Origin: Hemileia vastatrix
Taxonomy: Eukaryota; Basidiomycota; Pucciniomycetes; Pucciniales; Zaghouaniaceae
Assembly (NCBI GenBank): GCA_030280995.1
Contig: JASXTE010000008.1
Span: forward strand, 13,741,212-13,805,211
DNA: 64,000 nucleotides
Direction: 5' to 3'
Shown: in pieces, positions 9,361-21,214 of the stretch
Numbering within the stretch: position 1 is the first letter of the stretch
Layout of the letters: each line of letters opens with the position of its first letter
Position numbers and translations under genes: made by a program
The notes under the pieces: generated by a model
Told to the model about the DNA's origin: nothing
Databases searched by the model: none
The model's input: the letters and a program-made list of their open reading frames with translations, nothing else

Positions 9361-10261
9361 GTATACTTATAATTATCCTGATAAATTAGTAGATTGTAAG
9401 TTTCAATCTCAACCTTAGTTAATCTTTGTAAAAAATCAGAAACATTTTAATGTGTTTCTGCAAAATTAAACTTGATTCTTGATTCATATTTTAATAAATG
9501 TGCTTCATAAAATTTTTCTAACTCACTTTATTTATTTGAAAGATCACTTTATTTATTACCTAAAAAAATCATATTTTAGTGTTAAAGCCAAGTGTATTTT
9601 CTCTAACTCTATGTTTTTTTCAAGTTGAGAAATATTTAATGTTAAGGACAAAATTGTTTCACTTGTGAGTTTGATTGCCTTTTCCTCACACTAAGTCACT
9701 CTATTCCTCAATGCTGAAACAATTCTATGGAAAGTTGAATTTTTATTAAAATACTCAACATCTTCCTTCTCACATTCTTCAGTATTAAATGAAGCTCTCA
9801 ACTCACTAATAAGTGGTGGAAACTGAGGGTTAACTGTATATTATTATAAATAGTACTATTTTTATTGACAAACGATAAATCAGGTGTATCTACATCAAAA
9901 ACTGATTGTCTCAAGTCCTTCACAATCTTTTGGACAGATTTCACATCACTCAAATTACCTGCATTGTAATAATCAGTATTGTGTGTAATCTGAGAAGGCA
10001 ATCTACTTAACAAGGGATAGGAGAAAGCCCTGATTTATGGCACTTTTGCTTTGGTTTGTAATGGTGATTTGAGGTAGTCTGATGAGGTTCTTGATCCCTG
10101 TTGCAGTTGTGACTTGCCCACTGTGGATAAAACCAATCCCATTTCCATTTTTCCACAAAGATCTTGTCCTGGGACTTACCTGATCCTCCTTGGGTAGGGG
10201 GTGGCTGGTTTGGCTGTACTCCCTTCAGCTCTGACAGAGTTTTGTTTAGTTTCTGGAATCC
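9361..10261 (-). pseudogene. Gypsy E1 gag fragment (left part, split by D)
   Basis: This segment aligns with the E2 gag region at about 50377-51250 on the same strand. An example is the peptide SRLPSQITHNTDYYNAGN near 10000, against SRLPSQLEHNTDDYNVGN in E2. It encodes the middle of Gag, predicted to be helical or coiled-coil. It is broken by frameshifts and stops. It ends at 10261, where D is inserted; the gag start lies on the other side of D, at 29554-29841. On the left it is cut by the end of B1, and E1 pol is not present in the window. Confidence 0.75.
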
Positions 10262-10879
10262 TGTCAGCCTGTATATCCCCAGGACTGAGTAAAAATTACT
10301 TATAATTTATTTTAAACACATGAACTATACATGGGAATAATAATTAAGAGTACACAAACAGTATACATAATTAAAATTATGATAATATACAAAATATTCC
10401 ATTATAACACCTCATATACACGCATATATCCACCTTTTATAAGTCTTATGTACTTAATATTAAGTTGGAATATGTTAGGGTAATCTTAAGAACCTTAAGT
10501 ATAAGGATACATAATTTTTAAGTACACTTAAAGCTGTTATTTTCACTGTTTTATGCAAAAAACAAGAAATGCACTTTATTTCACTTAAAAGTTGACTATA
10601 TGCGCCATAAATTTGAGAATATCAAAATTGCGCTTTGAAAGATCAATTTTTCTCATCTAGGAATATTGATTTGGCTATTTAAATGCATAAAAATAAAACT
10701 TTTCAAATTTGGTGTTTTTTATGCCAGAAATGGCTTCTGTGTACTGGCCACATACTGCCTGCTTTTTTCCCATGTGAATAGCTTCATTTTTAGCAAAGTT
10801 AGCTTTTTACACTATAATTACCCCACATTCTATGCCCACTGTGGGGAAACACATTCAAATAGGCGACAGGCACTTATTT
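10262..10879 (+). repeat. D 5' LTR, first segment
   Basis: It runs from TGTCAGCC to the TATTT duplication at 10875-10879, where B2 interrupts it. It matches 27245-28680 of the D 3' LTR once the solo A LTR there is skipped. A hydrophobic reading frame starts at 10666 (see 28461-28652 for the uninterrupted form). Confidence 0.88.
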
Positions 10880-11711
10880 TGTCAAGGTTCACTTTTGGTC
10901 TAGAAGATTTGGTACAGTGTAATATGAAGATTTTAAGGATTTATTTGACTCTCAATAATTGGGTACGTATTTTCTCAATCAAGTATGATTTCTTTACTCA
11001 AAATAAGAGGTAGATTTTAATAATTTATATAAGTTATAGAATTAGAATTACGTCTGGTGTAAATACTAAGGATATAAAATATAATAAATAAGTTTTAACT
11101 GTTGTAGTTGTAGTAATAAATGAGTTGGTAAAAAAGAATGATTAAAAGACAACAAAAAGAGAGGCCTTTTATAGGCAAAGGAGAGACAAAGCACGGCAAT
11201 CAAAATTCCAAAAACAGTAGGAAGAGAGAGAGAAAAGAACATTCCAGAAAAAGTGTTTCAAATAATAAAGTTATTCTAAAAAGAAGGCGTCAAACAGATG
11301 TATTTACAGAGGATGTCAGAAATACATCAACATATTTAATATTTACTGTAAAAGGCAATCCTAAATAAGAAATTTGAATTTATTTTTTGTATATATTTAA
11401 TGTTATTTGAATATTTAAATCTTATTTTATCTTTATATTTATTTTTTAATATAAAATTTTATTTTTTCCCAACCTGTCAAATGAGCACGGTGTTAGAGAA
11501 AAATATAAGGGACAAAATTTTAATTTTAATTTTAATTAATTAATTAATTAATTAATTTTTTAATTTTAACATTCTGTAATTAGTTAATTTATTATAACTA
11601 ATTTTAATGTAACTAAATTATAATTAAATAATAATTAAAAATGATAAGGTGCGGCTTCATCCAGTAAATAATTAATTATTTCACTGGGTAAGTCTAGTAG
11701 CCTGGCTGACA
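10880..11711 (-). repeat. B2 3' LTR (832 bp)
   Basis: It pairs with 18909-19736 (828 bp), with few differences. It contains an AATT microsatellite (about 11525-11556). On the sense strand it has a TATA-like GCCTATAAAAGGCC. A Lys/Arg-rich antisense reading frame (11138-11368) occurs in both LTRs, but I treat it as incidental. Confidence 0.9.
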
Positions 11712-11746
11712 CTCCCTCACTCTAAAAAAAACAATAAAAAAAAATG

Positions 11747-14700
11747 CTATGATTTTTTCTTTTTATACTTTTTTAGTAGAGTAGGAAGATTAGATATCTC
11801 TTTCCCAGGTATCCAAGAATCATATTCAGATGATTTATTCTTGAATCTCAATAAGTATTCTGTACCTTTCTCAGCAGTGACTATTCTGTCATTTAAAATT
11901 TTTTCAATTTCTGCTGTCTCAGTGATTTCATTTGGGGTTTTCTTTGGTCTACCCCTCCTTTTTGGAAATAAATCACTATTGGATGTGTAAGGTTTCAAAA
12001 GAGATATTTGAAAAACAGGATGTTTTCTGTCATATGGGGAATACAGAATAACTTCAACTGCATTATCTCCAATCATTCTTCTGACAAAAAAAGGACCAAC
12101 AAATCGATCTTTAATTTGTTATTACCTTGTAAGTTGAAGTGGACTGTAGAAATCAACACTTCATCACCCTTTTTTAAAAGTGTATTCTTTATGGGATTTG
12201 TCCCATCTTTTCTTCTCATATTCAAATGATTTTTCAATACATTTTTGAGCATGATTTCTACATAGTTGTTGCATTTGAAGAAAAGATTTTACACCAGGAT
12301 GTATATCCAATTTAGGTATTTTGTTATTGAGAATTTGGGCAGGAGTATTAGGAACATATCCAAGCCAGAGCTCAAAAGGCTTTCTTTGAGTAACAGATTG
12401 AACAGTGCTATTATAAGCAAATTCTAACCCAGGAAGTAAGGTAACCCAATCATGAGTGAATCTGTCATTATCTTTATACTCAAGGCCAAAGGCACAATAT
12501 CTTCTTATCATGTACTCTAAAGTCTGAATCATTCTTTCAGCTAAACCATCAGTCTGAGGGTGATGGGCAGTAGAAAGTTTCAGATCACAACCACAAACAT
12601 CCATCAGAGACATCCAAAATTCAGAAGTAAATTTAGGGTCTCTGTCAGAGATTATGGCTTTAGGAAAACCAGCAGTATTAAACATATGAGACCACCATAA
12701 GAAAGCTAATTCTTTAGTGGAAACATCCTTGTGGGTAGGGATAAATTTACACATTTTTGTGAATCTGTCCACAATAACCCAACAAGAGTTATAACTGTCT
12801 TTACCAGCAATAGGTAATCCTGTTACAAAATCCATGTTTATTATTTGCCATGGAGCATCAGGAGGTTCAATATGTTGCATTAATCCTGCTCTTTTACCAG
12901 TTAATCTTTTTGATTTTTGGCATGAATCACAGGATTCAACATATAATTTTGTGTCCTCAGACATATTAGCCCACCAAGCAGTGTTCTTAATTCTGATCAT
13001 TGTTTTGTCAAGATCAAAATGTCCAGCTAATATGTCATCATGACAAATTTTCAAGATGATTTCTTTCATAGAAGGAGGAATAACAATAACATTACTCAAC
13101 TTTCTTCTATAATATAGATATACTTCATCAATTGAAAATTTTCCTTTTTCCAAAACTTTTTGGTACTTTGGTGGAAGGGTTTTAATTAATGCTTGTATTG
13201 AAGCATTCTTTGGATCATTTAATATGGTGCATAACTTTTTCAAGTCAGTGTCCTTATCATATGATTCCAGAATAAGCTGTAATAGCTCTTCTTCCATATC
13301 AACCACATATATCCCATGGATATGGATAATTTCATCCTCAGGATCATAAGCAGGATTTGAGTCATCATTTGGTAAGGGTAACCTTGATAACATATCTACA
13401 TTTGAGTGACCAATACCAGCTCTGTGAATAATTTTCATTCTCCCTCTGTACTCTTGAACAGCCAGCTTCCATCTAAACATATGTCTATTAGGTGTTTTCA
13501 AGTTTAAAAGGGATTTAACTGCACTGCAGTCAGTGACAAGTTCAAATTTCTGGTCATCTAGGTAATAATGAAGCTTTTCTAGAGCCCATACTACAGCTAA
13601 ACACTCTAATTGAGTAGCACCATATTTCAATTCACTATTTCTCAAGGTTCTTGAAATATAACAAATTACTACTTCTGAAACTTTATCATTTATCACTTGT
13701 TTTTGATGGAGGGCAGCACCAAGACCAATGAAACTGGCATCAGTGTACAAAACAAATGGTTGATCAAAGTCAGGTAAAGCAAGAATTGGTGCTGACATCA
13801 AACAGTGTTTCATAGTGTCAAAGGCTCTTTGTCTTTCACTATTCCAGACAAAAGCAACATCCTTTCTAGTTAATTGGGTAAGGGGTAAAGCTATGACTTG
13901 GTAATTTTTAATATACTGTCTATAGTATCCACACATTTCCAAAAAACTTTGGAACTCTCTCACTGTTGTAGGAGCTTTCACCTGTTGTATGGCTGCCACT
14001 TTGTTCTGGTCAACACATATCTGTAATCCTGAACAACATGACCAAGAACTTTTAAAGAATGTAAACCAAGTTTACATTTCTTCAAAGCAAGTGTCATATT
14101 TATTTCATCCATTTTCTGGAATACTTTACACAGGTGTTTAAGATGGTCCTCAAATGTTTTTGAGAATATAATGATATCATCAATATAAACCATCAGCCAA
14201 CCTTCAATTATCTCTTGATGGAATGTGTTATCCATTACTTTTTGGAAAACTGAAGGGGAATTTTTAGGGCCAAATGGCATCCTAATAAACTTATAAATAC
14301 CCATATGAGTGGCAATCATCAGAAAGTTCTGAGAATTTTTCTCAACAGGTACCTGGTGATATCCCTTATTATCATCCAAACAGCTGATATATTTAGCACC
14401 CTGTAAAGTAGCATGTATAGAGCTGATTCTAGGTAAAGGATAGATATCATCAACAGTATAAGTATTTAGTGCTCTATAATCACCACATAACCTGGCTTTA
14501 TCTTTCTCATAAGAAATTAGGACAGGTGAGATAACACAATATTTAGGTGTTTCAACTACCTTTTCAATAATATTCATTTTTAAAAGGGTAGAGATATTAT
14601 CTTCAATATCATTTCTCTTTGTGGGAGAATCAGGATAAGGCTTCTTCTTTAAACTAGGTGGTATATCAGTTAATGGGCAAGACAATGAAAGTTTCATTTC

Positions 14701-15720
14701 CTCTTTAACCAATCCTAGTTCATGTGACCCATGAGCAAAGGCCATAGGAAAAGATTTTATCAAGTTAATGATGGAATCTTTATCCTCACCAGAAAGTTGT
14801 TCTCCAAAAGAAGCATTGTCAATTTCAGACATAAGGGCATGCATTTCCTTTGTAGATCTTCCTTTATATTGAACCACAGAATTACATGTGTTCAATTCTG
14901 GTTTTAATAATTTTTTAGGGGAGGAAATTTTAAATTTTCTCTTCCCATTCATCCCCATTGTGAAGCATTGGTTTGAAGGATCCAATTTTATGCCATACTT
15001 GGTTAAAATATCATTTCCTAAAATAAACCAATTGCTCAAGTTATCATTTTTCATGACCACAAAATCACAAATAGCTCTTACAAAACCATGGTTATATTTA
15101 AAAAACACTGTGGCTTTGTATTTACCAATGGGGGACAAAACAGAGCCATACCCTCTCCAATTTTCAGAAATGATAGGCAACAGTTTAGATTTATAGTCTT
15201 GATCTACTGAAGCAAGTGCTCTTTCAGATACTACACTTCCTCCAGCTCCAGAATCCAGAACAACTTCAATGCTGGTTCCATTGATCAAGACTGGTGCCTT
15301 AAGAGGGGCTATAACAATTGAGTTATCCTTAATGTTCTTTATGATCTCAGCATCCTCAACTGTAGATAAATCATTATTATCAATTTCAATAGTATTTAAA
15401 TAATGAATATCTTCTTCCAGCATCAAGATTTCTTGTTGAGATTCATATGAAATATTGCTGGAACAATCACTTGATGTATCATCCAGTGCCACTGTGTCAT
15501 CAGCATGCTCCTCTGTTTGTTCTACAAGATTTATCTTCCTGTCACAAACATGGCCTTTCTGCCAAGGTTTGTTGCATTTGAAGCAAGTTTTTGTTGCATA
15601 CTTCTTTGGTGCAACAGGGGCAGAAGGTTTACCAACCTTTTCCAGAGGTTTTTGTTGGTAAGTGGAGGGTTTCTCCAAAGGGGTCCTAGGAATGAATCTT
15701 CATGCATCATACTTATTGTT
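11747..15720 (-). pseudogene. Gypsy B2 pol: zinc knuckle, protease, RT, RNase H, integrase, chromodomain
   Basis: Read from 15720 down: a Gag-type knuckle CFKCNKPWQKGHVC (CX2CX7HXC); an aspartic protease with VLDSGAGGSVVSE; RT with GDYRALNTYTVDDIYPLPR, SCLDDNKGYHQ and the YIDDIIIFS active site; RNase H with LYTDASFIGLG; integrase with CDSCQKSK and the DDE residues in NMDFVTGLP, SDRDPKF and LAERMIQ; and a chromodomain (EIEKILNDR to SWIPGKE). The frame breaks near 14000, just after LGHVV in RT (one base lost), and near 12170 in an A-run before GDEVLIS (one base gained). It returns to frame by about 12076. All catalytic residues listed are present. This lineage differs from family A, for example KGYHQ where A has RGAYN. 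Confidence 0.9.
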
Positions 15721-15735
15721 TAGAAGTATCTCATT

Positions 15736-17769
15736 TCAAGTATTAATGAAAGAAGAGGGTTCTTTGGAGAACTCAGTCCTAGCCACAATCAAGTCTCTCA
15801 GAGACATTGGTAATTTATAGAGGATCCTGTCCTTCCATAAATCAAACTCCATATTTGGGTCCATTGCCCTTAAGATTTTTACAAGTTTCATTAAAAACTC
15901 AATAGGTTTATCAGTAGAAGAGCTATATCTAGTTTCCTCATACTGCCTTTGTTGAGCCATTCTGAACTTGGAGCCACCAAATTGTGCTTTAATTAATTTC
16001 TTCCAATCCTCCCATGAGTAGTCATTCCCATCCAGGAGAACAGATTCATACCACATCAGGGCAACATTAGTGAACAAAGAAATTAACTTGGACACAATTT
16101 CCTCATCTGGGAGTTTGTAAGAATTTTTTAAATTATCAATTCTGCAAATAAATTGTTGCCAATCAGAAGAAGAATCACCATCAAATGTTGGGTACTGGTC
16201 AAGTTTTGGCCAATTCTTTTGATTTGAAGGAGTCTCCTTAGTACTAGCTTGTTTCTGAGTAAGAAGCAGCTGTAATTTCTCTAATTGTGCTGAAATCTCA
16301 TTGTTTAATCCTTCTGTTGCAGATCCTGTTGCATCATCAGTTTTTGATGGAAACTCAGTGTTATCAACAGGTATTTCTGGATCAATTTTTATTTTAGATG
16401 AACTAGCCACAGGTACTGGTTGAGCATCCTGCACTATATGTTCCTTCACAGAAATTTCAGAATATTTTTGGTCATTTAACAATGAGTTCAATTTTTCTTC
16501 AATGGTTGTTAGTCTTGTTTTCATTCTTGGAAGACTAGATAAACTTTCATTGATAGTTGCAAAAGATAATTGATTTTTATGTTGAAAAGATGAAAAATGG
16601 TCACTCAATCTTTTCAGATTTATCTTATCTATCTCTACCTCCTGGCAACAGGCAGATACAGTATCTTTTAGTTTAGACAAACCATTTTTTATATTTTGCC
16701 ATAAAGCAATTTTCTTCTCATGGGTTGCTTTGTAATGAGACAATTCATCAGAGACTCTCTGTGCTTCACTTTTTAATGCTTGATAACCCTGATCATTTAA
16801 CAAACTATCATATCTCTGAGTCAATTGCATATTGTTCATTATATGATTTTGCTTGGCAATAATATCTCTCAAGTGCTCATCATTAATTCTTGCTATATCT
16901 GGAGTGTTTCTCAATAAGGAAACTAAGTAACTTTCCAGACTCTCATAGAACTCAGGGTCAAGAGTTTCATCAATCACAGCCATATCAGGATTAATCATTG
17001 AGGTAGCAATTAAAAGTAATGGATTAGATACATGAGATAACTCTCTACTATTCCCAGCCTCTATAGGTCTCAAGGTTTCATCCTGCCTTCCAGATTTACC
17101 TGAAGGAACAGAGTCAGCCACAAGAAAAGGCACTTGAGAATCAATAGAGGGACGTACCAGGGTTTGCTGGGTATCACCATATTGGGCTTCCTTCTTCTTT
17201 TGCCTCCTTGATAAGGGTGGGGAGGAGTGGGGTTGGCCTGGGTGGGCATTGATGGACCTACCTGAGGTAACTGATGCTGGTTTTGAGCCAAGTAGTCCCA
17301 CTGAGTGTTGAGCCAGTCCCACTGCCACTTGGACACTTCCACCATCTCTTGGGATTGGGGAGCCAATTGTTGTTGATCCCTGGGAGGAAGAGGTTTCTTC
17401 TTCTCTTGGAGAAAAGTCTCTGTTCTTTTCACCTTTTCTTCCAAGGCATCTACCCTTACCTTTAGTCTCAAGCTGTCTGTCCTTAACTCCTTTATGTGGG
17501 TAGACAGATTCTTTACCTGCTGAAACAACGGCATCTTTTTTATCCTGAAGCCTTTTGGAAGCTCTTCTGGTGGGTTTGTCATGGGCTTCTGATCCTGAGT
17601 ATTGTCCACTAGGATTTCCACTTCTTCCATTTCTACATCATGTTTGGGGCAAGGATTTATTAGTTTGAGAAATTCTTCTTGTTAAAGGAGAACTTACAGA
17701 AGTAGGCTCATCATAATAAATTAAGTCTAGTTCTTCTTCACGTGCAGCAAAACCACTTTGATCAATCAT
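15736..17769 (-). pseudogene. Gypsy B2 gag
   Basis: The likely start is the ATG at 17769, which follows an apparent splice acceptor (TTCATTTCAG) by about 13 bases. A second ATG at 17630 opens a frame with a heptad-like stretch (VKNLSTHIKELRTDSLRLK) and a Pro/Gln-rich tail. The frame shifts near 17640 and again near 17200. The longest part (about 17220-15736) has a long helical region. It is followed by the conserved Gag core (NWPKLDQYPTFDGDSSSDWQ to WYESVLLDGNDYSWEDWK), which is shared with D and E. A TGA at 15736-15738 replaces a Cys codon of D, and a second in-frame TGA follows before the knuckle at the start of pol. Gag would form the particle that packages element RNA. Confidence 0.82.
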
Positions 17770-18893
17770 TTTTAAGATTCTACTGAAATGAAGGAAAGAG
17801 ACAAAAATTAATTAGTCTTTATTTTTAATTTTTATTTAACAGAAATAAAATAAAAATAATAAAAAAAATCTTTTTAGGATAAAAATCAACTTAAATAAAA
17901 TTAATAATAAAAAAAAAATTAAAAACAGGATAATACAATCAACTGTAGAAATAAATTAGAATTTCTATTAATTTTTATTTTCAGGATTTAAATCAACTAA
18001 TTTATTACCAGGATTTATTTTCAACTGAAATAATCAAATATGAATCTTTATTAATTAAAAAAAATTATTTTAACTGATCCCTTAACTACCAGGACTTAAT
18101 GTCAACTGAAGTAATTAAATATGAAGTTTTTAAAATTTTATTACTGATCACTTAACTACCAGGACTTAATGTCAACTGAAGTAATTAAATATCAGTTTTA
18201 TTAATTAAAAAGATTTATTGGATTACCAGGACTCAAAGTCAACTGAAGTAATTAAATGTGAATTATTTATTAATAAAAATATTATTGTCAGGACAATTTG
18301 TCAACTGGAACAATTAAAATTTAAATTAATCAGGACAAATGTCAACTGAAAAATTATAATAATTATTTTATTTAATAAAAAATATTATTGTCAGGACAAT
18401 TTGTCAACTGGAACAATTAAAATTCAAATTAATCAGGACAATTGTCAACTGAAAAATGATAATTAATATTAAAATATAATTATTTTATTACTTCTGGGAC
18501 TAAGAACACTTATTGCTCTATTATGGTCAACCAGGAAAAATAAAAAAAATATAATAATAAAATTAAATTCCAAATTACCAGACACCTCCCCCTGCAAAAT
18601 GAGCAAATTAATGCCACTTACAGAGTTCTGAGTAAAAGGAAATACATAGCAAATGAAGAGTGAAGAGTAACCCACAAATAGTAATAACAATAATTACCAC
18701 GATATATACGATCTTTAGTCAGTATATGAGCTTAAGTTTTGGAGCGCGGTTCGATTCCCGTTCTCAGCAAAAACTTTTATCACGTGACGTATGACGTTCG
18801 TTGTTTTCTCGCCTCCACTCGTCCTTTACAGGTATTTGTACGCAGATGGTCCCCTCAATTACGCCTCAAGAAACGTTGAGCCGTCGATAATTT
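17770..18893 (-). repeat. B2 leader with iterated GGAC..GTCAACTG motif
   Basis: The untranslated leader between the primer-site motif and gag contains at least nine copies of a motif of the form CAGGACTTAATGTCAACTG on the plus strand. Copies are near 18008, 18090, 18159, 18226, 18290, 18331, 18391 and 18433, with weaker ones near 17870-17985. Many copies contain GACAA followed by TTGTC and could fold as small hairpins in element RNA. The spacing is roughly 40-70 bases. The right part (18470-18893) is non-repetitive, and no gene is apparent in it. Confidence 0.7.
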
Positions 18894-18907
18894 GGAAAGG
18901 ATCCCAA
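18894..18907 (-). promoter_or_regulatory. Primer-binding-site-like motif of B2
   Basis: On the element strand TTGGGATCCTTTCC starts one base inside the 5' LTR end. D (20627-20640) and E2 (52060-52073) have TTGGGGACCTTTCC and TTGGGGGTCTTTCC at the same place. The position and the TGG start fit a tRNA-primed minus-strand start. I could not name the tRNA. Confidence 0.55.
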
Positions 18908-18908
18908 T

Positions 18909-19736
18909 TGTCAAGGTTCACTTTTGTTCTATAAGATTTGGTACGGTGTAATATGAAGATTTTAGGATTTATTTGACTCTCAATAATTAGGTACATATTT
19001 TCTCAATCAAGTATGATTTCTTTACTCAAATTAAGAGGTAGATTTTAATAATTTATATAAGTTATAGAATTAGAATTACGTCTGGTGTAAATACTAAGGA
19101 TATAAAATATAATAAATAAGTTTTAACTGTTGTAGTTGTAGTAATAAATGAGTTGGTAAAAAAATGATTAAAAGACAACAAAAAGAGAGGCCTTTTATAG
19201 GCAAAGGAGAGACAAAGCACGGCAATCAAAATTCCAAAAACAGTAGGAAGAGAGAGAGAAAAGAACATTCCAGAAAAAGTGTTTCAAATAATAAAGTTAT
19301 TCTAAAAAGAAGGCGTCAAAAAGATGTATTTACAGAGGATGTCAGAAATACATCAACATATAAAATATTTACTGTAAAAGGCAATCCTAAATAAGAAATT
19401 TGATTTTTTTTTGTATATATTTTAATATTATTTGAATATTTAAATCTTATTTTATCTTTATATTTATTTTTTAATATAAAATTTTATTTTTTCCCAACCT
19501 GTCAAATGAGCACGGTGTTAGAGAAAAATATAAGGGACAAAATTTTAATTTTAATTTTAATTAATTAATTAATTAATTAATTTTTTAATTTTAACATTCT
19601 GTAATTATTTAATTTATTATAACTAATTTTAATGTAACTAAATTATAATTAAATAATAATTATAAATGATAAGGTGCTGCTTCATCCAGTAAATAATTAA
19701 TTATTTCACTGGGTAAGTCTTGTAGCCTGGCTGACA
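18909..19736 (-). repeat. B2 5' LTR (828 bp)
   Basis: The plus-strand ends are TGTCAAGGTTCAC and GCCTGGCTGACA. It matches the 3' LTR at 10880-11711 nearly base for base. It is followed by the TATTT duplication and then by the rest of the D 5' LTR. Confidence 0.92.
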
Positions 19737-19741
19737 TATTT

Positions 19742-20625
19742 AGTGCCCTAGCTTAATTAATAATGCATTGACCCTGTTTATATGCACTAATTTCATTAAT
19801 AACCTCACTCTTGGCGCCTTATTTCACTACCATGCTTAAATTTGCCTAAAAATTAGTCAAGGATATACCCGTGCAAGTGCCTGCCAAGTACTGCATGTAG
19901 TTACCCCACATCTCATGCTCTTTTTTGAGTTTTTGGGTAGTTTCTCAGTCAATATTGGTTATTTTTGAATGGGAATTTCACAAAGTATAATGTCAGGATT
20001 AGCCCCATCATTTCTACAGTGAATCCCTCTTATTATTATGCTATTATTAACCTTAAAAAATCTCTTTTTAGTCTTTTATATTAATTTTTAATATGCATAT
20101 ACTCTCTTTTTATCTAATTCTTTAATTTTGATTGTTTTTCCTTATTATAACAGGATTTTGATGGTTTTTACTCTTCTAATTATGTCATGGGTTACTGGGA
20201 ATGTTGATGGGCATGTCTATTAGTTGTTTAGAGTCGTCACTAACTGTGTATTGGGTGGTACATCAAGGGAATCATTGGGGAACTCAGTGTGTATAAAAGG
20301 AGGAGGTTTTTGGGTTGTGTTTCTACATTCTTTATCATTACAATTTACCCCATATTACCAAATAAATTACAATACATATCAATTAGTAATTTTATAAGGC
20401 TTTTGAATAGTATCTGAATTATTAAACTCTATTTTTCTACCAACTAAAAATATTGTAAGCCACATATAAAAATAGTGAGAATTATATTACTGAGACCTTT
20501 AATTTGGATTATATTTTACTATTTGTTGTATTTATACAACAGTATTCATATAGGACCTTTAAAGTCTTCTAGACAACTGACCATTAAAGCTAGTTCACGT
20601 CTTTGTACTTGACCTAAGCGTGAAA
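19742..20625 (+). repeat. D 5' LTR, second segment
   Basis: It resumes at AGTGCCCTAGCTTAATTAATAA after the B2 insertion and ends at GCGTGAAA, where the 3' LTR has GCCTGACA, so the terminal bases have decayed. It contains TGTGTATAAAAGGAGG near 20289, a good TATA element candidate that is also present in the 3' LTR near 29217. Confidence 0.88.
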
Positions 20626-21214
20626 ATTGGGGACCTTTCCTCAAGAATTCTGTTATAATCCAGTAAGTAAAAGTTTCAAAGAAGGTACTTGAAAATAAAA
20701 TCCCTATAAAAATATTTGGATAATTAAAAAAGGTTGGGGTCACTTATATAGTGATTTTAGAAAAAGAAGCCCTGTTCTATAATAATATTGTGATATTGAA
20801 TCAACAATTTTACCACTAATTTAACATATAATGGTTCTTATTGGGAGTCTGTCAACAGACCAATTAAATTTGTAATCTTTGCAGATGATAACCAATTAAA
20901 CTGATTAATTGTTTTCTTTTAACAGGAATTTTAATCCCTTTCTATTGGTTTGTAATAAACATTTATTATTTGAAAAAGAGTCTTACTGACAGTTTTTTTC
21001 TTTTTAAATATAAAAACACGGCTACATATTTTAGACCAATTAAATCAAGTGACCACTTAAAAAGCATATTTGACTTTTGGCACTTAGAAATCCACTTCAT
21101 ACGGATAAGTAAGCAATAAAATTATCTTCAGTGCTATTGATAAATACTGATAAAACTCTTTTTGAAGTTTTTATATCTAAACTTTCAATTCTTTAGAAGA
21201 AATTTCACGTAAAA
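20626..21214 (+). promoter_or_regulatory. D leader with primer-site-like motif
   Basis: TTGGGGACCTTTCC at 20627-20640 follows the LTR end directly. The rest is AT-rich leader without a gene. An apparent splice acceptor (CAATTCTTTAG, ending at about 21197) lies shortly before the gag ATG at 21215. B2 and E have acceptors at similar places, so a leader intron is plausible. Confidence 0.5.

Larger units (their letters stand above)
10880..19736 (-). mobile_element. Ty3/gypsy retrotransposon B2, complete with both LTRs
   Basis: An 8857-bp element on the minus strand. The 5' LTR is 18909-19736, a primer-site-like motif is at 18894-18907, the leader is about 17770-18893, gag is about 15736-17769, pol is about 11747-15720 and the 3' LTR is 10880-11711. 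Both outer ends read TGTCAAGG...GGCTGACA on the plus strand and are flanked by TATTT (10875-10879 and 19737-19741). The uninterrupted target is the other D LTR at about 28672-28680 (GGCACTTATTTAGTGTCC), which confirms the duplication. Gag-pol carries several stops and frameshifts, so it is not autonomous as read. Confidence 0.95.

Noticed and set aside
11138..11368. Lys/Arg-rich ORF in both B2 LTRs (also 19164-19394)
   Set aside because: It runs antisense to the element, is low-complexity, and the LTR copies are too similar in DNA for frame conservation to mean anything.
18690..18775. tRNA-like sequence with a perfect B-box (GGTTCGATTCC) in the B2 leader
   Set aside because: The T-stem and acceptor arms do not pair and no clear A-box or anticodon arm is found. 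At most a decayed tRNA fragment.
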